Assembly (NCBI GenBank): GCA_034509495.1
Contig: CM067504.1
Location: forward strand, 1,937,234-2,001,233
Reading direction: 5' to 3'
Origin: Acestrorhynchus altus
Taxonomy: Eukaryota > Chordata > Actinopteri > Characiformes > Acestrorhynchidae
DNA length: 64,000 nt
Of the stretch, positions 24,421 through 33,986 are shown piece after piece. Every line of letters starts with the position of its first letter. The first letter of the stretch is position 1. The notes under the pieces are model-generated. The model made no database searches and had not been told where the DNA came from. It saw nothing but the letters and a program-made list of their open reading frames with translations. The position numbers and the translations under genes were made by a program.

Positions 24421-25247
24421 TAGTCCCCTATGACCAGTTTGTCCCACAATACATCTGTAACAATCCCAATTGCTGGAGTCCTACAATGCGACCCCTTTTG
24501 CCCAATCAGGTAGTGACAAGTTCTCTGTAAAAGCAAAGCAAACGTTTTATTCTGAGACAAATAAATACTATTTTTAATAAACTGAAAGAGGGAGCTGATG
24601 CTCAACCTGCATACAGACTCTGACTGATCAGAGAGAGGGGGCGGGGCTGATGACATAACTGATCACCAGATATTGGGTTACAGAGGAAAGGGAGGGGCTG
24701 TTCTCTCTTTCTCTTTGCTCACGCAGTGTTCAAATTTCACAATAAAAGTCCCGAGTAAATTAATGAAATACATACAGGCTGTTTTATTTGTTATTTTTTG
24801 GAATACTGTCAACTTTTATCAAATCAAATCATCAAAATTTATTTGTATAGCGCTCTCCACAACTACACAACTACAGAACTAAAAAGGTTGACTTTTATAA
24901 TATAAACTTTTATTAAGTTTTATAAACTTTTATAATGAATATCCTTGTCAAACTAATCATTACAAATATTGTACATTTTCAAAACCATTTTCAACAGGAT
25001 TTCTGAGATATAAATCATTTTTTTTCTGATTTTCTGGTGAATAAAATTACTACAAAAACATCCCACAAAATTGGCCAAGAGTTCTACAAGTTAATTTGCA
25101 TTTATTTACTCAAATAAATCCTTAAAATGCTGAATAAACGTGTTCTTTGGCACTGTTGATATACACTGTTAGAATGATTGTAGCTACGGCACTTATAGAG
25201 ACAGAATCCTACAGCGAAGTACACGCACATCAGTTCTTTAGACCTTC
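24421..25247. other. Intergenic stretch upstream of pfkfb4, downstream of the WH1 gene
   Basis: AT-rich DNA with no credible exon. A short interspersed-repeat tail (ATTTATTTGTATAGCGCTCT) lies near 24837-24858. Confidence 0.5.
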
Positions 25248-25253
25248 TTTATT
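25248..25253 (-). promoter_or_regulatory. Polyadenylation signal of the WH1 gene
   Basis: AATAAA on the minus strand, about 155 bases after the stop codon at 25407-25409. This gives a short 3' UTR. Confidence 0.6.
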
Positions 25254-25406
25254 TCCACTGCAGTCCTGAAGGTTGGAAGAGAAGATGGAGTGAAGCTGAT
25301 ACAGTTTTCAAACACAGATACAGTTTTCAGAAGTTCGTAAAGCAGAGAGACGTACGGTGAACATGTTCAGTATCAGTATAGGATCAGATGGTACAGCAGC
25401 GGGCTT

Positions 25407-26407
25407 TTACTCATCGTCCTCGAAGGTGTCTGTGGTCACGTCGTCTACAAAGGCAGAGACAATAAGAACATCAAGTATTAAAACGTGAGCTTAGAGGACA
25501 GTCGACTTTACTGCTTTTCTAAACATTGTTGATTGGCCAAGATGTAGTTCCAGACTGTCATGGAGTCACTCAGACCGGCAGTGGGTCATCTTCAGTGACA
25601 AGTCACGTTTATGTCTTGGTGGAGTTGACCAACGTATCTGTGTATGGAGGCACTGTGGTCACCACCAAGGTCAACGGTTTGTTGTCAAACGTCCAGAAGG
25701 CCTGGTGTCATGGTATGGGGTGCAATTTTGCAAGACTTTAGGATCAGCAGGTCACCTGAAGGTGAAATTAGATTCAGGTGTTTTCAATCAATGGGAGACA
25801 ACCAGGTGTGAGTGGGCGTGTCCTGTTTTATTTAGGGAACTGGGATCTGACATTTGTGGAACTGTATCACAGCAAAAGCGAAGGAGGTTTCTGAGGAGCT
25901 CAGAAGAAGAGCTGTTGATGCTCATCAGGCTGGAAAAGGTTACAGAACCATGTCTAAAGAGTTTGGACTCCACCGATCCACAGTCAGACCGATTGTGTAC
26001 AAATGGAGGACATTCATGACCCTTATTACCCTCCCCAGTTGTGCTCCACCAACAAACAAATGGACAAGCCAGAAGGTGACTGGAACAATGTTTCTTGGAC
26101 AGATGAAACCAAAGCCATTGGTTTCAATGAGAAGGAAAACACTGTATTACAGTATAAAAACCCTGTCTGTTAAACATGGTGGTGGGAGTATCATGGTTTG
26201 GGCCTGTTTTGCTGCATTTGGACCTGGATGGCTTGCCTTCATTGATGGAGCAATGCACTGTGAATTATACCAACATATTATCAGGACATCTGTCTGTGAG
26301 CTGAATCTCAAGAGAAGGTGGGCCATGCAACAGGACAATGACCTTAAGCAAATCAAGCTAATGAGCATAATAAAGTTAATGTTTTGGAATGGCCCAGTCT
26401 TGGCAGA

Positions 26408-26469
<62 letters not shown>

Positions 26470-29400
26470 TAAAGAGAGAAAAGCATATAAACCTGTAGAA
26501 TGAAAGCTTCTTTGGCACTTCAGAACAGCAAGGGAATAGTTTCCTCCCTGAAATCCAGAAATTCAGAGTTACACTTTTCATTTTGCACAGCTGTACCTGC
26601 AGACCTGCGTGACTCTTGTTACATACACTCATATAATTGTTGTTTACTCACCGGAGCAAAGCTAGCACTTTTCCTTACTCCTGCTAGATTTATTTTGGGG
26701 GCTGGATAAGGTGGAGGGAGTGGAATGGAAGAGCTCCTCAGATCATCAGTGAGGAGGGTGCCAGACGAGGCAGTAGGTGCATTAGAAGGGATAGGGGGCA
26801 GGGGTCCCTTCCTCTGGGCCAGAGATGCAGCTTTAGGGTCGGGGAGAGTCTTCGAGTAACTGAACGACTGACTAGTCGAGACAGACCCCGGATTGGACTC
26901 TGGTGTCCTTGTTGGAGGGCTCGCCTTAAAGTCCGCAGGGGTTGGAGTTTTGGGGGGTGACGAGCTGCAGAATGAAACAGAATGCAACGGTGTGTAACTT
27001 CATCACGCAGATCTGTTCTCCGAGCCAAAGATCCAATCAAGCCTTCAGACATTAAAGACACTGTAAGTGGGTTGGAGTGTGTGTACAGGAGTGCGTTCTG
27101 CTCACCAGCTGTCTTTTCCAGACTCAGTCGGCCACGAGTTCAACTTTTCTCTCAACAGCCAGCCAGAGGTGGAGTCCAGACTGTGGGTGCGCGTGAACAC
27201 AGGCCGTGCTGTAGAACACAGTTAATCAGGTCAGTATTGTTGTCACAATGTCAACAAGGAAAACACAAACATCATCAAAACAATAGCTGCACGCAGAAGG
27301 ACGTGTGGGATTGGCTGTTGTGAAGGAAGATGAAGGTGATCAGGATCAATAACTGATGATAACTGTAGTCTGATCTGATCAATATTTATTGATCTACTCA
27401 TACAGAAGTGGTGTCTCTCAGTACGGCGTCGGGTTTAACGCTACACACCAGACGTCTCTGCATGGAGGTGTAGAGGTTCCTAATGGTGTCCTGTGATGAT
27501 CCATCTCATGCAGCTTGAATGTTCTCCCTCATTTCTGCAGATGGTGTGGTAGGGGTGGAGTGTTGATAGAGCGTCCAATAGCGTCCCACACATTTTCAAT
27601 CAGGGACAGGTCTGGAGATGTGGAGATGATTTGTTGGTCGTCTCCACTGAGACAACAGTGGGACTCGTCGTTGAAGATGACCTGCCGTAATTCTGAGCAA
27701 TTCCAGAACAGTCCGTACGAACCACTGCAGTCTTTGGCGATGCCGACGTGGTCCTAAGGGCAGTCAGCCTAATGTTCTGTGTGCATGTAGTCCTGCATCG
27801 TGCAGCCATCTGCCCGTGGTGCTGCACTAACAGGACGACTCATGGAGGACATCACTGCTATGGATCTATGGATCTATCTATCTCATAAGCGCTTTATCAG
27901 AATTGTGGGACAAACATTGGTTCAGTGTGAAGCTGTATGTACTAAAGCATGTTCCTGTGCAGACCTTTAGTCTTCTTGATACACTTCTGCACAGCACTGA
28001 AGAAATGGTCAGCCTCCTCCTCGTCAGTAAAGTTCAGTCCAGTTTGGCAGTCCTGTAGTAAAAATATCGATATAGCCATATACACGTACTGTACTGTAAT
28101 TTATGTGGTACATACACCGATCAGCCATAACATTATGACCATGTCCTTGTTTCTAAACTCACTGTCCAGTCCATCAGACAGTCTCTGAAAGTGAGGGGTT
28201 TAAACACTCCAGCAGCACTGCTGCGTCTGATCCACTCATAGCAGCAACACACACTAACACACCACCACCATGTCAGTGTGACTGCAGTGCTGAGAACGAC
28301 CCACCACCCACATAACAGCTGCTCTGTGGTGGTCCTGTGGGGTCCTGATCAATGAAGATCAGGGTGAAAGGAGGAGAATAAAGTCTGCAGGACTATGAAG
28401 TGCTCCTGTATGGACAGAATGGAGGTGGTTATAATGTTATGGCTGATCAGTGTGTGTCTTAAGTATGTCTTCTGCAGGTACTTAAAGATAACATTCTTCA
28501 GCCTAATCTGTGAAATGTGTTAGTTGGAGTGAAATGTAGGAAGACCTACATCTCCGGGGAAAGTGTGGAAATAGGGGCAAGGTGCTAAATACTCGAACGG
28601 CGTGTACATCTCCTGCTCCCAAAGCAGTTTCGCCCTCTGCCGAGAGAAACACAGAGATATTACTGCTCAAACAGCTGAATAAACATATCAGACACAACTG
28701 AATATCATCAAATCAGCACTGTATTGATAAGACACCATGTGGCCAAAAGTATCTGGACAACTGTATCACAAACCCGTGGCCCTAACAGCCATTACCCTTC
28801 TGGAAGCGCTTCCCACAATGTCCTGGGGTGCATCTGTAAGAGCAGCCACTGACAGATTTGAAGGTCTGGCTTTAGTGGGGTTGAGGTGTAGAGCTGGGGG
28901 TGTGGCTGAGACACCCAAACATGATATTTATGGGGTGTCCAAATACTTTTGCCATACAGTTTAGAATGATTCTACACTCATCTACACTCATCACAGGACA
29001 CCATTAGGAACCTCTACACCTCCATGCAGAGACGTCTGGCGTGTTGCGTTAAACCCGACGCCGTCCTGAGAGACACCACTTCTGTATGAGTAGATCAATA
29101 AATATTGATCAGATCAGACTACAGTTATCATCAGTTATTGATCCTGATCACCTTCATCTTCCTTCACAACAGAACTGCAGTCCCACCCGTCCTTCTGGTT
29201 GCAGTTATTATTTAACAATGAGTCTATTTGTTCACATTAAACAGATACAGTCAAGAGCAGCCTGATGGACAGGGGTTGGACAATGAAACTGAAACACCTG
29301 TCATTGTAGTGGGAGGTTTCATGGCTAAACTGGAGCAGCCTGGTGGTCAATCTTCATTAACTGCACCAGTAAGAGCAGAGTGTGAAGGTTCAATTAGCAG

Positions 29401-29772
29401 GTAAGAGCATAGTTTTGCTCAAAATACTGCAATGAACACAACATTATGGGGGACATACCAGAGTTCAAAAGAGGACACATTGTTGGTGCACGTCTTGCAT
29501 CTGTGACCAAGACAGCAAGTCTTTGTGATGTATCAAGAGCCATGGTATCCAGGGTAACGTCAGCACCACCAAGAAGGACCAACCACATCCAACAGGACTA
29601 ACTGTGGACGCAAGAGGAAGCTGTCTGAAAGGGATGTTGGGGTGCTAACCCGGCCCGTGTCCAAAAAATGTCCTTCCCAAGACGAATTGACGCCATACTA
29701 ATCAATTATTGTGGTCTAAACCTAGGTGTTTCAGTTTCATTGTCCAACACCTGTATATATGTGCATGGGTTT

Positions 29773-29832
<60 letters not shown>

Positions 29833-29976
29833 CCTTGACACTGAAGACCCGTATAAATGATGAAAGTAATTTTCTGTCCTGCACCAAACACACAACTCCA
29901 CAGCTGTGAAATTTCCACTCCGGCTTTTGACCAGTAGTCGCCATGAACAGTTGCACCACTGCACACGCAGACACCT

Positions 29977-30029
<53 letters not shown>

Positions 30030-31008
30030 AAATAAATACTGCCTGTTGATTTTGCCAGTAAAATCAGTTATGCAGGAAGAGAATCGAATGCTGCTTCCAA
30101 AACCCACAAACAAATCAGCCACAGGCAGCTACAGACTGTAGCCCTTCGTTTATAAACGCAGTGAAAACACTAATGTTCATCAGTTATAAAGAGAAATATT
30201 TTAGATTCTAATCTAAACCATTTAGATTTTAACCAAATTAACAGATTCAGTTTAAATCCCAATAATCACACGTTACACAGGACATACTGCATATTATACA
30301 CTCATCATCAAAAAATAGTTGCACCCTGAAGGAATCAACTAAGAGGTGGTGGGTAGGAACGGACCTTCAGAACGGGTCTTATCTGTGTACCCGACTTACT
30401 ATATAAGGTCGTGCTTTCCATTCGGACTCGTGCTCTTGTGTTGGTAGCGTTCTTTGCAAGTGAGGTATGCTTTGGAGAAGCAGAAGAGTTTGAGATGTGT
30501 GGATGCTATGGGACGCTCTATCAACACTCCACCCCTACCGCACCATCTGCAGAACTGAGTGAGAACATTCAAGCTGCATGGGATGGATCATCACAGGACA
30601 CCATTAGGAACCTCTACACCTCCACGCAGAGACGTCTGGCGTGTTGCGTTAAAGCCGACGACGTACTGAGAGACACCACTTCTGTATGAGTAGATCAATA
30701 AATACCTGATGTGAATGCAATACCACACGACCTTCTGCGTGCAGCTATTTTTGATGATGAGTTTATAAAAGAACTATAAGTTTAAGGTTGCTGTGGATAA
30801 ACATGACGGATAAACAGATATAAACATCATTAGAAAGACGTACAGTAAAGAGACGGGCTTCAGCTCACAGTTAGACAGAGGAGATGCTGAATAATGGAGA
30901 GGATTAGAGAAGAATGAGGTGGTCACTCACACTGCAGTCCGGCCCTAGCATGCTGAAGAGGAGGCCGTTCTCTCGAGTGGACAGAAGGGAACTTAAAATC
31001 CGTGACAT
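25407..31008 (-). CDS. Short WASP-family-like protein with WH1 domain
   Basis: Coding exons (5' to 3'): 30931-31008, 29834-29974, 28550-28636, 27965-28052, 27106-27148, 26652-26964, 26493-26547, 25407-25444. Phases run 0,0,0,1,2,0,1 and close at 280 aa. Residues about 3-135 match a complete WASP/N-WASP WH1 (EVH1) domain: LLFSMLG, CGVVCLV, AKLLWEQEMY, YFHTFPGDDCQ, LNFTDEEEA. In WASPs this domain binds proline-rich WIP-type partners. Residues 146-250 are Pro/Ser rich (KGPLPPIPS, IPLPPPYPAP). The end (LAVLKCQRSFHSTDD then TFEDDE) resembles the connector-acidic region that binds Arp2/3. It lacks the terminal Trp, and I see no CRIB/GTPase-binding domain or WH2 actin-binding motif. N-WASP is about 500 aa, so this is about half. 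Function is inferred: a WIP-binding, possibly regulatory or decoy protein. Exons 5 and 7 rest on phase fit and weak similarity. Confidence 0.8.
25540..25736 (+). mobile_element. Family A Tc1 fragment
   Basis: It matches the middle of the longest family-A copy (52500-52690): CACTCAGACCGGCAGTGGG and CAGAAGGCCTGGTGTCATGG. It is joined directly to a different Tc1 family at 25737. Confidence 0.7.
25737..26400 (+). mobile_element. Tc1-like transposon, family C copy 1
   Basis: The + strand carries a long broken transposase. It has an N-terminal helix-turn-helix segment (MSKEFGLHRSTVR), then WTDE-type residues, then the VKHGGGSIMVWACFAAFGPG block around 26165-26225, which is diagnostic of Tc1 DDE transposases. 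The C-terminal acidic residue is lost where a GT microsatellite follows. It lies in intron 7 of the WH1 gene. Confidence 0.85.
26409..26468. repeat. (TG)n microsatellite
   Basis: About 30 TG units, ending about 25 bases from the 5' splice site of the WH1 gene exon at 26493-26547, inside the intron. Confidence 0.95.
27282..27845 (-). mobile_element. Tc1-like element, family A copy 3
   Basis: It begins with the family terminal motif AATAGCTGCACGCAGAAGGA and includes the complement of the C-terminal transposase block (27430-27600) and part of the middle. The interior is deleted. It sits in WH1 gene intron 4. Confidence 0.8.
28114..28453. mobile_element. Short DNA transposon with 25-bp terminal inverted repeats (family E)
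   Basis: The left end CCGATCAGCCATAACATTAT and the right end ATAATGTTATGGCTGATCAG are inverted copies. The interior shares the CACCACCACCATGTCAGTG and GATCAATGAAGATCAGGG blocks with the foldback elements of family E. It therefore gives the true ends of that family. It lies in WH1 gene intron 3. Confidence 0.85.
28733..28962. mobile_element. MITE with Tc1-like ends
   Basis: The left ATGTGGCCAAAAGTATCTGG and the right CCAAATACTTTTGCCATACA pair as inverted repeats. The interior of about 190 bases is non-coding. Confidence 0.8.
28984..29206 (+). mobile_element. Family A Tc1 3' fragment, copy 4
   Basis: It holds only the last coding part (RRLACCVKPDAVLRDTTSV-type, to about 29088) and the A-family tail ending CACCCGTCCTTCTGGTTGCA. 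Confidence 0.8.
29273..29757 (+). mobile_element. Deleted DNA transposon, family F copy 2
   Basis: The ends GGTTGGACAATGAAACTGAA and TTTCATTGTCCAACACCTGT are inverted. It is close in sequence to the copy at 1886-2417, with a small internal deletion. It lies in WH1 gene intron 2. Confidence 0.85.
29778..30027. repeat. GT and CA microsatellites flanking WH1 gene exon 2
   Basis: A GT run at about 29778-29828 and a CA run at about 29979-30027 lie on either side of the exon at 29834-29974, each within about 6 bases of a splice site. They are complementary and could pair across the exon in the transcript. Confidence 0.9.
30301..30765 (+). mobile_element. Family A Tc1 deletion derivative, copy 5
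   Basis: Both ends are present: AAAAAATAGTTGCACCCTGA at the left and GTGCAGCTATTTTTGATGAT at the right. The middle of the transposase is missing. It defines the family-A terminal repeats. Confidence 0.85.
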
Positions 31009-31097
31009 GTTTCTGCACTCGTCTATTAACCACCCTTTCTCTACATTACACTCACATTAGTGTCCGGGTCTAATCTCTGATTATACAAATACAGTAC

Positions 31098-31100
31098 ACC

Positions 31101-31131
<31 letters not shown>

Positions 31132-31204
31132 ACACACACACACACACTTACAGTACTCTGCTGAAAATGCAAATCGGTGTGCATCACCTTCAGCAATACC
31201 CTTA

Positions 31205-31260
<56 letters not shown>

Positions 31261-31266
31261 ACACAC
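31098..31266. repeat. Two (CA)n microsatellites
   Basis: CA runs at about 31098-31147 and 31207-31266, just upstream of the WH1 gene start codon, probably in its 5' UTR or promoter. Confidence 0.9.
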
Positions 31267-31269
31267 GTC

Positions 31270-31970
31270 CAGACCATATAATGTATATTTCTGAACAGGC
31301 TTCACAGTGATTACGTTATTGACCTCATTCATTCTTGCTGACCGCAGTATCGGAGAAGCCATTAATATAAAGCTTTTACTTTATACATTCTATTTATGAG
31401 TTAGAATATTAAAGCATATATTAATAATACATTTCCAGTGTGTGAATATATATTTATTAAAGAGTCATTGCTCTTTACAAGCACAGCATTACATAATAAT
31501 GCTATTAAAATATCATATCAATAGCAAAACTGGATATAAAATCATAAAAATAATAATTAATAATGTCCAAATCAAGGCCTATTTGTACTGATAACCAGCT
31601 GTTAATTTAATATGTGATCAAGTTCAGCCATAGTGACCGTCTGCGGACTGTAATTTGGGATCACTCTTTTTGTATTGTGCACTCCTACACCACCATCTAG
31701 TGGTTATATTTAACATCAGTCTTACTGGAGTCCTGACTGAATTCTGAATTACATAGAGGACTAAATGTACACATTACATTAAATAAAACTAAAACTCAGA
31801 ACACATGCAAACACAAATCTGTCCTTTTATGTTTTCTGTATAATTCAATTGTTTATATTTCTGCTTGCCATAGCTTTTTCTGTGTTGTGCTGCTACAAAC
31901 ATCCTTTATGTGGGATACATGCATCAACTTGTAGGAAACTAACTTTCATGCTTATTATCATCTGAAAATA
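31270..31970. other. Intergenic AT-rich stretch, nothing recognised
   Basis: No exon or repeat family was identified between the WH1 gene upstream microsatellites and the 65-bp tandem repeat. Confidence 0.5.
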
Positions 31971-31972
31971 GT

Positions 31973-32150
31973 TCAGTAACACTGAGATCAATAACTGATA
32001 ACAGTGATTTATCAGTCTACTCATGCTTTAGTAGAGCTCAGTAACACTGAGATCAATAACTGATCACAGTGATTTATCAGTCTACTCATGCTTTAGTAGA
32101 GTTCAGTAACACTGAGATCAATAACTGATCACAGTGATGCTTTAATAGAA
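31973..32150. repeat. 65-bp tandem repeat, about 2.7 copies
   Basis: The unit starts CAGTAACACTGAGATCAATA and contains TTTATCAGTCTACTCATGCT. Copies are nearly identical, so the duplication is recent. Part of the unit resembles the tail of family-A elements. Confidence 0.85.
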
Positions 32151-32722
32151 TCAGCACTGATTTTCAAAAATAGTTCATAAATAAGTGCTAATGATGTATA
32201 TTTTAAGTGGGTAAGTACTCAAGAATTACAATTATGTAATAAAGTAACTGTCAAAATTAAAAGTGCACTGAAGATACTTCATCTCTGTGTTCTGGACATC
32301 ATCAGTGTAAAAAAAGGAATGATAGATATTTTCTCCTTTTTTATTCTTCTACATCGTTACGCTGAAAAAGAACACCTTTACCTTTTATATTCTGTGATTG
32401 TTCTATAAGAATGACGTCATAAATCAGGTGGAATTGTAGAATTTAAAGTGGATGATGTGATGATAGAACTGGAGGTTTGTAGAAGGAGCTTTTAAATATT
32501 CAGTGTCTACATTGTGCAGTCGTTCTCCTGGAGGACTAATAGATGTCCAAAGTTAACGTGACTGGTCAGATTATATTAAAGAACCTTAAAGAGTCTTAAA
32601 GAGAGCTTTGTGTGTTAAATTACTGCTGGAACAAATCAGTGGATTCCAGAAAGCAGTGGAGGGTTCGAGAATGAGTCAAAAACGAGAAGGTTGCTATGGT
32701 TCCAACGGCAAAACCAAAGCCT

Positions 32723-32960
32723 CTACAAGCTGTAGGACTTGTGTTCGTTGATATCTCCAGAGGTGAAGTATCCTGCTTGATTGACAGGCCAGTGTCCAGG
32801 GCTTGGAGCTGGGGTGTGTTTAATGGGCTGGAACAGGACGTTCTCTGGACGGTTAGACCTCATAGGCAGATATAGTCGCACATGGCTGTCGTGACCTGGC
32901 CAAAACGCGTTAGGGTTTGCACGCCAGGTCAAAGGTCGCCTCTTCCTCCTATTGCAAAAA

Positions 32961-33031
<71 letters not shown>

Positions 33032-33913
33032 CACTACAGGGTGAGAAATTACAACAAAATTGGCAACAATTTTACACAATGTGTTTAACTGTGTGTAGCT
33101 TGAGCTGAACAGCGACCTCTATTGACTCATTTCAAAGCCGCATTCCAGCTCCGGTGTGGGAACATTTTTTGAGTGAGTGAGGAGAGCGCATTAATATGAG
33201 CCGGTGCTGCTACCCATCAATATGTTCTAACCAATGATGTTCATGTTTCCTGATTATTCTGATCACCTCAGTTACCTGGTTTGACCCTCATATACTGATT
33301 TAGGCTCCAATCGTCCTCCCTGAACTTCTGCTGGGAGCGTTTTCTGATACAGTGCTGTTCGTTTATGGAAACAGTCCACCTACAGTTTTCTTTAACAGCT
33401 TCAGTCTCATCAGGACTGTTTAAAAATGAATAAATAAAAATGATTTTATATTTGTTTTTTATGCAGCATATTCACCCATTTTATGTATTGCAATGTTTGA
33501 ATTTCTTAATTATCCTTTAAAAAGGACAATAATATTATTGTTTATCAGAATTATAGCTGACAGTCCTGCTCTCATCTACAGTGAAGTCCATCAGTAAGTA
33601 ACTGTACGTGCAGCACTTCACTGTCACTTACATCTGTTTATGTGCAGCTGATTTTCCTTCCTCCTTGTCGTTCTCCTCCTTTCGTCCATCTTGTTGACGG
33701 TCGCCGTGTCCTTTCACGTGCCATCCCTCGCTAAGAAGAGAGCTTGAACCCGTCTGGCTTGATGCCAACCTCGTACGCATGTTTACATCTCCAGGGTGCA
33801 GAAGAACTGAATGAGAAAGAGACAGAGAGTATGTTCCTATGCTTGGGTGTTGATGTTTACGGGTATGTGATTTACACTTTACGTCCAACTGCTCAACCTG
33901 CGTACAGACTCAG

Positions 33914-33986
<73 letters not shown>

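Noticed and set aside
23601..24656. A 351-codon open frame on the minus strand rich in Ser, Thr, Leu and Tyr
   Set aside because: It is the translation of the 21-bp minisatellite, whose period is a multiple of three, so any frame without a stop stays open. No splice or protein conservation supports it.
25854..26498. Transposase-like frame of 214 codons considered as a live gene
   Set aside because: It is a Tc1 remnant that lacks the third catalytic acidic residue and runs into a GT microsatellite.
32929..32948. Short last exon of the uncharacterised gene ending GGRGDL as the sole true end
   Set aside because: It is possible, but the strong acceptor at 33034-33035 keeps a longer, protein-like frame, so I kept both and did not adopt this one as the main model.
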